Source: JAJAZB01 sp964244295 (GTDB lineage Bacteria; Bacteroidota; Bacteroidia; Cytophagales; Spirosomataceae). Taken from it: a stretch of 64,000 nucleotides of DNA. The stretch spans positions 61,312-125,311 of the forward strand of contig CAXTIG010000014.1 in NCBI GenBank assembly GCA_964244295.1. Reading direction: 5' to 3'. The notes below the pieces were generated by a model, which was given only the letters and a program-made list of their open reading frames with translations, was not told the DNA's origin and did no database searches. Positions 32,101-39,553 of this stretch are shown piece after piece. A program made the translations under genes and the position numbers. How positions within the stretch are numbered: position 1 is the first letter of the stretch; every line of letters starts with the position of its first letter.

Positions 32101-32746
32101 CGGCGACGGCGGCGGTTTGGGTGCGGCGCGGATCGACGACGATGATTTTTACCGCCGGGTTTTTCGCCTTGTTCGCCTCGATGCGCCGCCAGATGATCGG
32201 GTGCGCCCAGGCAGCGTTGGAACCGGCCACGAAAAAGCAATCCGCCACGTCGAGGTCTTCGTAGCAGACGGGTACGCTGTCTTCGCCGAGCGTCAGTTTG
32301 TAACCCACCACCGCCGAACTCATGCAGAGCCGGGAATTGGTGTCGATGTTGTTGGAGCCAATGAAGCCCTTGATGAGCTTGTTGACGACGTAGTATTCCT
32401 CCGTCAAACACTGCCCCGACACGTAAAACCCGACGGAGTCGGGGCCGTATTTTTGAATGAAATTCTTGAAAATGAGCGCCGTGCGGTCAAGCGCCTGGTC
32501 CCACGAAACGTTCTGGAGCGGCATCGACCGGTTCATCCGCATCTGCGGGTGCAACAGGCGGTCGGTTTTGTCCATCGCCGTGTAGTGCAGGTTCATGCCC
32601 TTCGAGCAGAGCATCCCCCCATTCGACGGGTGGGATTCGTCGCCGCGCAGGCTCAGTTTTCCCGCGCCGTGGTCGGTCACGACGACCCCGCAGCCGACGC
32701 CGCAGTAGCAGCAGGTGGAGTGGTGTTCGGTGGGTTTCGGGTTCAT
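29102..32746 (-). CDS. nasA: Assimilatory nitrate reductase fused to FAD/NAD reductase and [2Fe-2S] domain
   Basis: A 1214-residue fusion. Residues 1-735 are a molybdopterin oxidoreductase: the [4Fe-4S] ligands C12, C15, C19 and C47, the Mo-ligand C141 in NSRLCMSSAV and a dinucleotide-binding domain (LILTTGRIRDQWHTMTRSGK). About 745-1130 is an FAD/NAD(P)H oxidoreductase (KIVVVGAGSGGLGFV; VIVGGGLLGIELAGSL). The C-terminus is a BFD-type [2Fe-2S] domain (CSCNNVGQGN, GAGTGCGSCRPEV). It should take electrons from NAD(P)H to nitrate in one chain, combining NasA- and NasC-type subunits. Residues about 541-588 are encoded by an inserted 144-bp palindrome. It is the last gene of the uptake operon. Confidence 0.93.
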   Translation of the reverse strand: MNPKPTEHHSTCCYCGVGCGVVVTDHGAGKLSLRGDESHPSNGGMLCSKGMNLHYTAMDKTDRLLHPQMRMNRSMPLQNVSWDQALDRTALIFKNFIQKYGPDSVGFYVSGQCLTEEYYVVNKLIKGFIGSNNIDTNSRLCMSSAVVGYKLTLGEDSVPVCYEDLDVADCFFVAGSNAAWAHPIIWRRIEANKAKNPAVKIIVVDPRRTQTAAVADLHLQLNPGTDIVLYNAIGRILIENGWIDDDFIENHTDGFEAYKNQVFQKTIEEAAERCGLDPADIRLAARYLHESSGFLTLWTMGLNQSVVGVNKNVALISLNLITGRIGTPGNGPFSLTGQPNAMGGREVGGLANLLPAHRDLANPAHRAEVENFWDAQAKIAPKPGLTATEMFDALNDGRMKAIWIICTNPLVSMPDAGLIEAALKKARFVVVQDVSNRSDSLAYADVVLPAATWLEKTGTMTNSERRVTLLPKVLDPPGEALSDVEIILRFAKKMGFGQWFDYADEAEIYAEHAALTAGTNCDVSGVNYEVLREQRSVQWPAPPARSTVAHEGGATLRFQSLPSEPSASAERGSNVAPPSWATVERAGGAVRLFTDHQFFTPNRRAKLHPVPDENPSEPLDGDFPLILTTGRIRDQWHTMTRSGKVAKLRQHVSEPFLDIHPDDAAERGIVENQLVEIESRRGTARVKAKLTPDVKRGVCFLPMHFGRSGGEAHGRANNLTNPLVDPRSKEPDFKFSAVQVRVYEKPVEKIVVVGAGSGGLGFVQSYRQRNQRDEIHVFSQEIYPFYNRVLLPDYISGAQSWEQLVKLREDQFAALDIRVHKGVGIAHIDRQHRIVTDTNGEEHAYDRLVLATGSRAFMPPNFPKLSGVFNMRSRLDADALLPFLGSETPAAVIVGGGLLGIELAGSLRHMGVKVTIVQKISRFMDRQLDPLGSELLRQELLDRGCELFFNDEVAHFYGTERLEGVRLLSGRKIPCDVLVAAIGTIPNVELARAAGLTMNRGVVVNDTLQTSDERIYALGEIAQWRGQMWGITAAAEQQAEVAARHLAGDGAAPPYAGSLSMNILKMEGLNLVSLGLPEAPADDPAYEEILFMDTAKRYYKKCIVYQDRLVGAILIGDKSEFQEFKDLIANGLELSDKRLELLRSGKKADPIQGKLVCSCNNVGQGNLEAAIAGGCTEFSKLCQTTGAGTGCGSCRPEVRGILEKRLRVGEVVGV
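30982..31125. repeat. 144-bp palindrome inserted in frame in the nitrate reductase gene
   Basis: Perfect 48-bp arms (30982-31029 and 31078-31125) around a 48-bp centre. The total is exactly 48 codons. It is translated as APPARSTVAHEGGATL, a linker, then the reverse arm NVAPPSWATVERAGG, without a stop. It lies between the catalytic core and the dinucleotide-binding domain. Confidence 0.9.
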
Positions 32747-32787
32747 GTCAGATTATCAAAAATCACGCGTGTGTGGCTGCATTTATT

Positions 32788-32901
32788 CCCCCTTTGAAGG
32801 GGGGTGCGTGGGCCTTGTGGGGAGGAGGGGGATGTGGCCGGTCGAGGCGCGAAGACATCTCCCTCCCACCGCAAGGCCCACGCACCCCCCTTCAAAGGGG
32901 G
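32788..32901. repeat. Palindromic repeat between narK and nitrate reductase
   Basis: Arms of about 30 bp: CCCCCTTTGAAGGGGGGTGC and GTGGGCCTTG pair with CAAGGCCCAC and GCACCCCCCTTCAAAGGGGG. Confidence 0.8.
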
Positions 32902-32905
32902 ATTT

Positions 32906-34213
32906 TTACGCTACCTGCACTTCCTCCAACATTTCTTCCTGCACCGGCTCCTTCGCAAAATTCACCAGCAACATTCCCAAGCCCACCACCGCCACTCCCG
33001 CGCCGATGTACAAAAAGGCATCGCTGTAACTGATGGTGGCCGATTTGAACAGGAACCCCATCAACATCCCGCCCACGTTGCCGCCCGCCCCGACCACGCC
33101 ACTCACCACGCCGACCGCCTTTTTGTTGACGAAGGGTACGATGGCGTAGGTGGTGCCGTTCGCCATTTTCAAAAATAGCGCGAACGAAAGCATCGACACC
33201 ACGGCCAGCGTCAGGTTGCCCGACGCGGCGAACAGGCCGATGCCCACGCCTTCGAGCAGGAGCAACCCGGCCAGCAGCAGGCCCTTGCCGCGCATGCCGT
33301 ATTTTCTACCCACGCGGTCGGCGAGGATGCCGCCGAGGGCGCGGGCGAAGAGGTTCATGAACCCGAACACGCCCGCCCAGAGGCCGGCGGTTTTTTCGTT
33401 TAAGCCAAAATTGTCGAAGAAGTAGAGCGCGGCCACGCCGTCGAAGGTGATTTCCATGCCAAAACAACCCGCGTAGGCGAAGGCCAACGCCCAGACCCGC
33501 AGGTCGGACACGGCTTTGCCGAAACTGACCGAGGATTTTTGGGAAACCTCGCGCTGAATTTCGTCCGGTCCGGCGTCCCGGTAGTTGCCCGCCGGGGTGT
33601 CTTTCGTGAACCTAAAATACACGAAAGCCATCACCAGCATCAGCACACCGGGCAAAACCATCGCCAGCCGCCAGGCTTCGGGTCTGGTGTAGCCGAAGCC
33701 GACGAGGGCGGCCATCACCAGTGGCATCGCCATGTTGGTCACGCCGCCGCCGAGGTTTCCCCAACCGCCCGCCACGGCGTTGGCCGTGCCTTTCACGCTC
33801 GGCGCGAACATCATCGAGGTGTGAAACTGCGTGATGACGAAGGAGGCGCCGATGACGCCAATCAGGAGCCGGAAGAGCAAAAACGTGGTGTAGTCGTGCG
33901 CCAGCCCCACGCCCATGACCGGAATCGCGCCCAGCACGAGCAGGGCCGTGTAGGTTTTGCGCGGTCCCCAGGTGTCGCAGAGGCGACCGATGAGGAGCCG
34001 GGCGAAAATCGTGGCCGAAACCGCCGCGATGATGGTATTGCCCACCTGCGGCTTGGTCAGGCCGAGGTCGGCGCGGATGGCGGGCATGAGCGGCGCGAGG
34101 CCGAACCAGCCGAAAAAGCAGACGAAAAACGTCAGCCAGGTGATGTGAAACGTGCGCATTTGCACGCCGCCGAGGCTGAAAATGGGGAGGCGGTCGAGGG
34201 GTTTTGGGGTCAT
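32906..34213 (-). CDS. narK: Nitrate/nitrite transporter, NarK/NRT2 MFS family
   Basis: A 435-residue major facilitator with 12 predicted helices. It has the family's nitrate signature sequences GGGVTNMAMPLVM and VVGAGGNVGGMLMGF, plus ARLLIGRLCDTWGPRKTY between helices 2 and 3. It would import nitrate (or export nitrite) across the inner membrane. It follows nrtD in the operon and precedes the reductase, so the operon encodes both an ABC and an MFS uptake route. Palindromic repeats sit on both sides of the gene. Confidence 0.93.
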   Translation of the reverse strand: MTPKPLDRLPIFSLGGVQMRTFHITWLTFFVCFFGWFGLAPLMPAIRADLGLTKPQVGNTIIAAVSATIFARLLIGRLCDTWGPRKTYTALLVLGAIPVMGVGLAHDYTTFLLFRLLIGVIGASFVITQFHTSMMFAPSVKGTANAVAGGWGNLGGGVTNMAMPLVMAALVGFGYTRPEAWRLAMVLPGVLMLVMAFVYFRFTKDTPAGNYRDAGPDEIQREVSQKSSVSFGKAVSDLRVWALAFAYAGCFGMEITFDGVAALYFFDNFGLNEKTAGLWAGVFGFMNLFARALGGILADRVGRKYGMRGKGLLLAGLLLLEGVGIGLFAASGNLTLAVVSMLSFALFLKMANGTTYAIVPFVNKKAVGVVSGVVGAGGNVGGMLMGFLFKSATISYSDAFLYIGAGVAVVGLGMLLVNFAKEPVQEEMLEEVQVA

Positions 34214-34226
34214 GGTTTTGTTCTTT

Positions 34227-34289
34227 ACCCGTCGGACGGCTGGGAGGCGCTTGGCTACCGACGAGAATTACGCCAGCCGTCCGACGGGT
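34227..34289. repeat. Palindrome between nrtD and narK
   Basis: ACCCGTCGGACGGCTGG and its exact complement CCAGCCGTCCGACGGGT form a 17-bp stem around 29 bases. Unrelated in sequence to the other operon palindromes. Confidence 0.8.
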
Positions 34290-34294
34290 CGTGG

Positions 34295-35140
34295 CTAATC
34301 TTCAATCGAAAACTTCTCGAACAGCAGACTCAGCAGCCGGTCGTGGATGTCCATGTAGGCCGGGTCGTGAACGATGCTTTTTTTGTTGCGCGGGCGCTCC
34401 AGCGGCACGTCCACGATTTCGCGGATGGTGGCCGCCGGGCCGTTGTTCATCACCACCACGCGGTCGGCCAGGAAAATGGCCTCCTCCACGTCGTGCGTCA
34501 CCATCACGATGGTTTTGTTGCGGTTGTCGAGGTTCCAGAGCTTCAGCAGTTCGATGTGCATCGCGCCTTTCGTCAGCGCATCCAACGCGCCGAAGGGTTC
34601 GTCCAACAGCAAAATGCTGGGGTCGATGGCGAAGGCGCGGGCGATGGCGACGCGCTGCTTCATCCCGCCCGACAACTGACCGGGCAGTTTGTCCTGGTGG
34701 GCGGTGAGGTTGACCATGCTCAGGTTTTCCTCGACCAGCGCGCGTTTTTCAGCCTTCGTTTTTTCCTTGAACACCGAATCCACGGCTTGGTAAATATTCT
34801 GGTACACGCACAACCAGGGCAGCAACGAGTAATTCTGGAACACGATGCCCCGATCGGGGCCGGGGCCGCTGACGATTTTCCCGTTGGCGACGACCTCGCC
34901 GCCCGTGGGTTTAACCATGCCCGAAATGGCGTTCATCAGCGTACTTTTCCCGCAGCCGGAGTGCCCAATGATGGCGACGATTTCGCCCTTTTTTACGTCA
35001 AGCGAAATGTTCTGGACGGCGGTGTACGTGCCCTTCGGGGTTTTGAACGAAATCGTCACGTCGCGCACTTCGATGCTCGTCGGTCGGACGAGCTTGTGGA
35101 AGTCGCTGGCGGAGTCGGAAAGGAGGGGTTGGGGTTTCAT
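34295..35140 (-). CDS. nrtD: Nitrate ABC transporter ATPase
   Basis: A 281-residue ABC ATPase of the nitrate/sulfonate/bicarbonate group. Walker A is GHSGCGKST at 59-67, the signature LSGGMKQRVAIARA and Walker B ILLLDEPFGALDALTK are present, followed by the switch His (VTHDVEEA). NrtD is distinguished from NrtC by the absence of a C-terminal substrate-binding-like domain. It forms the motor with NrtB. In the operon it follows nrtB across a palindromic repeat. Confidence 0.92.
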   Translation of the reverse strand: MKPQPLLSDSASDFHKLVRPTSIEVRDVTISFKTPKGTYTAVQNISLDVKKGEIVAIIGHSGCGKSTLMNAISGMVKPTGGEVVANGKIVSGPGPDRGIVFQNYSLLPWLCVYQNIYQAVDSVFKEKTKAEKRALVEENLSMVNLTAHQDKLPGQLSGGMKQRVAIARAFAIDPSILLLDEPFGALDALTKGAMHIELLKLWNLDNRNKTIVMVTHDVEEAIFLADRVVVMNNGPAATIREIVDVPLERPRNKKSIVHDPAYMDIHDRLLSLLFEKFSIED

Positions 35141-35155
35141 GGGTTTTGGTGTGTC

Positions 35156-35230
35156 ACCCCCAACCCCCTAAAGGGGGCTACCTGCCTGAACTGTCAGCAG
35201 TGAAAAAGCCCCCTTTAGGGGGTTGGGGGT
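35156..35230. repeat. Palindrome between nrtB and nrtD
   Basis: ACCCCCAACCCCCTAAAGGGG and CCCCTTTAGGGGGTTGGGGGT-type arms, the same inner motif as the element at 24588. Confidence 0.8.
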
Positions 35231-35236
35231 ATTTTT

Positions 35237-36004
35237 TTAATACGAAACCTGCTTCTGCAACCACCCAAAACCCTGGTCGAGCAATAGCCCGACGGTGCCG
35301 ATGAGGAGGATGGCCGAGAGGATTTTTTCGAGGGAAAGGCCGTTCCAGCTATCCCAGACGAAAAAGCCGATGCCCATGCCGCCGGAGAGCATTTCGCCCG
35401 CCACGATGACCATCCAGGCCACGCCGATGCTGAGCCGCAGGCCGGTAATCAGGTGGGGCAAGGCGTAGGGGAGGAGCACCTTCGTCAGGTATTTCCAACG
35501 GGAAAATCCGAAGGCTTTCGCCACGTTTTTGTGGTCCTGGGGAATCGTGGAAACGCCGAAGGCCGTGTTGATGAGCGTGGGCCAGAGGCTGGTGATGGCG
35601 ATGATGAACACCGTCGCACCGGCGGCGGCTTTGAAGGCCAGCAGCCCCAGCGGAAACCAGGCCAGCGGCGAGACGGGCCGCAGAATCTGGACGAGCGGGT
35701 TGAGCAACTTCAGCGCGGTTTTCGACGAACCCATCAGAAAGCCCAGCGGAATCGCCACCAGACTACCCAGCAGGAAACCGCTGAACACGCGCTGGATGGA
35801 ACTCCAGAGCTGGATGCCGATGCCCTTGTCGTTGGGGCCGTAGTCGTAAAACGGGTCGGCGAGCATCTCACGGAACACCAGCCAGGTGGCGGCGGGGTTG
35901 GGGATTTCGGCTTTCGTCACGAGCGAAACGAGCGACCAGATGGTCAGTAAAATCGCCATGCTTCCGAGGAAGTAGAGGGCGGGGAGGAGGGTGCGGAAAT
36001 TCAT
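35237..36004 (-). CDS. nrtB: Nitrate ABC transporter permease
   Basis: A 255-residue BPD_transp_1 permease with six predicted helices. The EAA-type loop is FGVSTIPQDHKNVAKAFGFS RWKYLTKVLLPYALP with the coupling Gly in the loop (LITGLRLSIGVAWMVIVAGE), as in NrtB/SsuC/TauC proteins. It forms the channel with NrtD and receives nitrate from NrtA. The gene overlaps nothing and is bounded by palindromes on both sides. Confidence 0.92.
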   Translation of the reverse strand: MNFRTLLPALYFLGSMAILLTIWSLVSLVTKAEIPNPAATWLVFREMLADPFYDYGPNDKGIGIQLWSSIQRVFSGFLLGSLVAIPLGFLMGSSKTALKLLNPLVQILRPVSPLAWFPLGLLAFKAAAGATVFIIAITSLWPTLINTAFGVSTIPQDHKNVAKAFGFSRWKYLTKVLLPYALPHLITGLRLSIGVAWMVIVAGEMLSGGMGIGFFVWDSWNGLSLEKILSAILLIGTVGLLLDQGFGWLQKQVSY

Positions 36005-36014
36005 GATTTTCGAG

Positions 36015-36106
36015 AACCCTGACAGTGGTCGAAGACCCTGGCAGTGGTTGTTTTTGGTGGAACGCCGCTTAACCGCTGACAGGGTCTGACGACCGCTGTC
36101 AGGGTT
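36015..36106. repeat. Palindrome between nrtA and nrtB
   Basis: AACCCTGACAGTGGTCGAAG, GACCCTGGCAGTGGTT and the complementary AACCGCTGACAGGGTCTGAC, CGCTGTCAGGGTT build a long imperfect hairpin. Confidence 0.75.
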
Positions 36107-36110
36107 TCGC

Positions 36111-37307
36111 TTATTTCTTCGTGCTCGCTAGGTACGCCCCCACATTCGCCGGGTCGAAGGCCACGTCGTAAGTCGTTTTAAACGCCTTCATGTCGTCAGT
36201 AGCAGCGGGGATGTTCAGGCTCTTGGCGACTTCGGCGTAGAGGTCGTCGAGGATGAGTTTTTCGGCGATGGCTTTGTAATCCGGGGCCGATTTCACCAGT
36301 CCAAACCGCACGTACTGCGCCAGAAACCACATTCCGTGGACTTTTCGGGGCGTATTGACGAAGCCTTTGTTGTAAAACGTCATGTAATCGTCCTTGTACT
36401 TTTGCACGCCCAGGTCGCAGCCCAAATCGTTGGAACCCAGCAGCCGGGCCTCGATGACGGGCAGCGCGGCGTTGACGTAGTACGGCTTGGTGAGCCAGGA
36501 AGCGGCTTTTTTGCGGTTGCCCAGGTTGTCGAGCCACTGGCAGGCTTCGAGCACGGCTTTCATCACGTTCTTCAAATCTTCCCGGCGACCGGCGGCAAAC
36601 TGACTGTTCACAACCAGCGCTTTTTCCGGGTGGTGTTTCCACAAATCCTGGCTGGCAATGTGGGTGAAACCCACGTTTTGCGCCGCCGCCACGCCGTTCC
36701 AGGGTTCGCCCACGCAGTAGCCTTCCATGTTGTCCACTTTCATGTTGGCGACCATCTGCGGGGGCGGAATGGTGATGATGCCGACGGATTTCTGGTTGAT
36801 GCCCGCCGCCGCCATCCAGTTACGCAGCCAGATGTCGTGCGTGCCGCCGGGGAAGGTCATCGCGAAGGTCACTTCCTTGCGCGACTGCACGTTCTTCACC
36901 GCCGAGGCCACCTTGCCGACTTCCTTGAAGCCGACCAGTCCGCAGAAATCTTTCGAGAGCGTGATGCCCTGACCGTTGTTGTTGAGCACCATCGCGATTT
37001 TCATCTCGCTGCCCGCCTTGCCGCCGATGCCGGTGTACACGCTGAAGGGCATTCCGAAGAGGCAGTGCGCCCCGTCGAGTTCGCCGTTGAGGACTTTGTC
37101 GCGGATGTTGGCCCAGGAGGCTTCCTTCGTCAGTTCGACTTCGACGCCGTATTTCTGGAACAGCCCCAGTTCTTTGGCGACCACGAGTGGGGCGCAGTCG
37201 GTGAGGGGAATGAAACCCAGCTTGACCAGCGCCAGGGGCTTTTTTCGCGCTGACACCATCAGAAGGGTGAGGGAGAGGAGGAGGAGGAGTTTTAGGGTGT
37301 TTTTCAT
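36111..37307 (-). CDS. nrtA: Nitrate-binding protein of the NrtA/CmpA family
   Basis: A 398-residue periplasmic binding protein. It has a signal peptide (MKNTLKLLLLLSLTLLMVSA), then VKLGFIPLTDCAPLVVAKEL, HCLFGMPFSVYTGIGGK, LNNNGQGITLSKDF and the signature FPGGTHDIWLRNWMAAAGI, all diagnostic for NrtA/CmpA nitrate/bicarbonate-binding proteins. No lipobox Cys is seen, so it is probably soluble in the periplasm. It is the second gene of the operon, after the outer membrane porin. Confidence 0.93.
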   Translation of the reverse strand: MKNTLKLLLLLSLTLLMVSARKKPLALVKLGFIPLTDCAPLVVAKELGLFQKYGVEVELTKEASWANIRDKVLNGELDGAHCLFGMPFSVYTGIGGKAGSEMKIAMVLNNNGQGITLSKDFCGLVGFKEVGKVASAVKNVQSRKEVTFAMTFPGGTHDIWLRNWMAAAGINQKSVGIITIPPPQMVANMKVDNMEGYCVGEPWNGVAAAQNVGFTHIASQDLWKHHPEKALVVNSQFAAGRREDLKNVMKAVLEACQWLDNLGNRKKAASWLTKPYYVNAALPVIEARLLGSNDLGCDLGVQKYKDDYMTFYNKGFVNTPRKVHGMWFLAQYVRFGLVKSAPDYKAIAEKLILDDLYAEVAKSLNIPAATDDMKAFKTTYDVAFDPANVGAYLASTKK

Positions 37308-37326
37308 GGGAAAAGGCTTTTTTTAC

Positions 37327-37483
37327 GACTCCCCTCCTTGACAAAGGAGGGGGTGCGGTGGGATTTGTGCGTGAGCGGGGGTGGTTCGTTGGCGGATGAA
37401 AGTAGCTTCTAATCCGACCGAACCACCCCGCCCCTTCGGGGCACCCCTCCGTATCCACGGCGGCCTTCATCAAGGAGGGGAAT
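37327..37483. repeat. Imperfect palindrome between porin and nrtA
   Basis: CCCCTCCTTGACAAAGGAGG is answered by CTTCATCAAGGAGGGG, with further paired GTGGTTCG / CGAACCAC stretches inside. It fills the gap between the porin and nrtA genes. Confidence 0.6.
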
Positions 37484-37503
37484 CGTTGTTCCTGTTTTTG
37501 CTT

Positions 37504-39048
37504 TTACTGCTTAATCGCCACTGGCTTCGTGTAAAAGAAATCCGGGCGGATGTTGACCATTAAATACGCCCAGTTGGCGCTGTGCTTGGCTTTGTCCATG
37601 CTGCCCAGTTTGCTGAATTCGAGCGAATTCGTGGCCTGGAGGTGGCTGTAGCCCAGTTCGAGGTTCACAAACTTGTTGAGGTTGTAATTCAGCAGCAGGT
37701 CGATTTCGGTGCCCAACTGACTTGGCAACTTGCCGCCGGTGGCGTCGAGGCCGTTTTTGACCGAATTAGCCAGGGCGAAGTTGTGGAAATCGGCGGTGAG
37801 GAACAGGTTGGGATTGACCACGTATTTCGTTTTGAAAAACGCGTTCGCCAGCCCACCCACCGGCGAGCCGGTACCCACGTAGAAATAATCCATGTAACCC
37901 CAGTGCTTGTGCGGCGTGCCGTAGAGCGGGTCGAAGCGGTTGTCTTTGCCGCTCGGGCTGACGGTGTTGTTGCCTGAAAGCACCTCGTAACCCGGTCCGA
38001 ACGAGAACTTGCCCCGTTGCAGCATCACGTTGCCGCCGTAGTGGTAGGCGCTCAAGTCTTGCCCGTCGCGGTTTTTACCACCTTGCCCATAGGCGAAGGC
38101 TTGCCAGGCCAATTTACCCAGTTTCGAGGAAGCATTGCCCACCAACCCCGTCAGCATACCCCCGTAGGTCACGCGGCGGTGAGTACCCTCCACGTCGTAG
38201 CGGCGACCGTACACCACGCCCGTGGCGGCGCTACCGAGGGAGTCTATACGGTATTTTTGAAAATCGTCTTTGAACACCAGGCCCGCGAACTTCGTCTGTC
38301 CGAATTTGCGGCTGACGTACAGCATCTGCATCGTTTTGAACTGCTGATTCTGCCCGTTCGTGCTGACGACGTTCGCCAAAACCGGCGCACCGCCCTTGCC
38401 GGAAGTCGGCTCGAAACCGGCGGGAATCGTCACGAACGCGCCCTTCGAATTGGCGACGGATGCGGGTACGTTGCCCGGCGTGTAAAAGGTGCCCTTCGTA
38501 CCGAACGCGTCGGTGTTCTGGTTGAAGGCAACGCCCAGGTCGATTTGCCAGCCCTTTTTCAGGGCTTTCAAAAGGGCCATGTCGAAGCGGCGGCCTTGCT
38601 GGAGCCAGTCGAGGTTGCCGAGCAGACGCACGTCGTCGTACACCAGTTCCTGCCGCCCGATTTTCAGACTGAGGTTATCGAAGGCTTTGAATTTCAGCGT
38701 CGTGTCGGCGATGTTGGCCAGTACGATTTCGCCCCAGGCTTCGTGCAGGAAGAGCTTGTTGCCGTCGGCGTTGGAGATGCTGCTGGCGTCCTGTCCCCAG
38801 ACGCGTACATCCCGGACCGTTACCCCAAATGTGAGGCGGTCCCATTTGTAGCCGAAGGTGAGGCCGGTGCGTTGCGAGGTGAAGGCTGCCGCTTTCGCGC
38901 CCAGAGGCTGAAGCGTGCCGAGGCCGTCGCGGAGTTCGGTGCGAGTTCGGAGTTGACCCGTCAGGGTAATCTGTGCTTTTGCGGTGCCCACGAGCGTGAG
39001 CATACTCACAAAAGCAAACCCCCATTTGCTTTTGTACGAATTAAGCAT
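37504..39048 (-). CDS. Alginate-export-family outer membrane porin
   Basis: A 514-residue outer membrane beta-barrel with a signal peptide (cleavage near GTAKAQ). It alternates short strands ending in aromatic residues and loops rich in Gly and Asp (FKAFDNLSLKIGRQELVYDD, YHYGGNVMLQRGKFSFGPGY), and terminates in YLMVNIRPDFFYTKPVAIKQ. The build matches the alginate export (AlgE-like) porin family. As the first gene of the nitrate operon it is best viewed as a nitrate-permeable porin. The start is the ATG at 39046-39048, after a 220-base structured leader. Confidence 0.85.
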   Translation of the reverse strand: MLNSYKSKWGFAFVSMLTLVGTAKAQITLTGQLRTRTELRDGLGTLQPLGAKAAAFTSQRTGLTFGYKWDRLTFGVTVRDVRVWGQDASSISNADGNKLFLHEAWGEIVLANIADTTLKFKAFDNLSLKIGRQELVYDDVRLLGNLDWLQQGRRFDMALLKALKKGWQIDLGVAFNQNTDAFGTKGTFYTPGNVPASVANSKGAFVTIPAGFEPTSGKGGAPVLANVVSTNGQNQQFKTMQMLYVSRKFGQTKFAGLVFKDDFQKYRIDSLGSAATGVVYGRRYDVEGTHRRVTYGGMLTGLVGNASSKLGKLAWQAFAYGQGGKNRDGQDLSAYHYGGNVMLQRGKFSFGPGYEVLSGNNTVSPSGKDNRFDPLYGTPHKHWGYMDYFYVGTGSPVGGLANAFFKTKYVVNPNLFLTADFHNFALANSVKNGLDATGGKLPSQLGTEIDLLLNYNLNKFVNLELGYSHLQATNSLEFSKLGSMDKAKHSANWAYLMVNIRPDFFYTKPVAIKQ

Positions 39049-39095
39049 TTTTTTTGAATTGAAAAGTGAATACTCCTACGTGTTCCTTTCGTTTG

Positions 39096-39124
39096 CCGGA
39101 GTCGACGCCCCCACGTCGCTCCGG
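39096..39124 (-). promoter_or_regulatory. Leader hairpin P4 with UGGGGG loop
   Basis: On the minus strand CCGGAGCGACG-TGGGGG-CGTCGACTCCGG folds into a 12-13 bp stem with one bulged A and a hexaloop UGGGGG closed by G-C, 48 bases before the porin ATG. On the plus strand the same hairpin is followed by TTTTTT, so it could alternatively terminate antisense transcripts. Confidence 0.65.
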
Positions 39125-39186
39125 TTTTTTGTTGGATTAGAATGACGAAACAGACTGTAAAACAGAATTTTAGGAAAGTGTCCCGT

Positions 39187-39243
39187 CAGGAGCGGCGTTC
39201 GAAGCCCCCACCTCGAACGCCGGACGGTTGCGGCCGTCTCCTG
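39187..39243 (-). ncRNA. Three-way-junction RNA in the nitrate operon leader
   Basis: On the minus strand a closing stem CAGGAG/CTCCTG (39238-39243 with 39187-39192) encloses two hairpins: ACGG-CCGCAA-CCGT and CGGCGTTCGAGG-TGGGGG-CTTCGAACGCCG. Only one base (a C) is unpaired between them. The loop TGGGGG is identical to that of hairpin P4 further downstream. It lies about 25 bases after a predicted promoter and 140 bases upstream of the porin ATG. I do not recognise it as a known riboswitch class. Confidence 0.6.
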
Positions 39244-39274
39244 GGTACTGGTACTCAATGGCAATTGCTTGATT

Positions 39275-39306
39275 CAAATGTAGGCACTGGTTATTTATGC
39301 TCAAAA
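39275..39306 (-). promoter_or_regulatory. Promoter of the nitrate uptake/reduction operon
   Basis: Minus strand TTTTG (39302-39306), a 19-base spacer, then TACATTTG (39275-39282): a full Bacteroidota -33/-7 pair. The -33 region is part of TTTTGAGCATAA, also found upstream of nirB. The rest of the 39049-39472 gap holds the leader, this promoter and AT-rich upstream sequence. Confidence 0.7.
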
Positions 39307-39319
39307 TGGTTTCAAACCC

Positions 39320-39332
39320 ATTTTGCCAAATT
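39320..39332 (-). promoter_or_regulatory. Candidate operator AATTTGGCAAAAT
   Basis: Near-palindromic box 13 bases upstream of TTTTGAGCATAA. A matching AATTTGCAAAATT stands upstream of the same word before nirB (41978-41990), so a shared regulator site is suspected. Confidence 0.5.
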
Positions 39333-39472
39333 TTCTACTTTTTCACGAAAGTTCTTTAGAATTTAAAACTGGTTTTCGGGATAGTGCAAAATTTTTGGAA
39401 GGTCTTTGGGCAATTCGGTAACCTGATTTCTGCGTTTTTGCAAAAACGCTTTTTGAACGAACGGGTTACGGT

Positions 39473-39540
39473 GTCACGCTGAGCGGAGTCGAAGCGCATC
39501 GGCGTGGCTAACGTAGCGCTTTGACTCCGCTCAGCGTGAC
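39473..39540. repeat. Palindrome GTCACGCTGAGC type
   Basis: GTCACGCTGAGCGGAGTCGA pairs with TTGACTCCGCTCAGCGTGAC over 19-20 bases; GCGC and GCTA words fill the centre. It sits between the nitrate promoter region and the hydrolase gene. Confidence 0.85.
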
Positions 39541-39553
39541 CCCTTTTCGCAAA

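Noticed and set aside
31097..35203. Long plus-strand frames (31097-32797 and 33539-35203) opposite the reductase, narK and nrtD genes
   Set aside because: They cross gene borders and palindromes on the other strand and lack recognisable domains; the minus strand carries clear nitrate genes.
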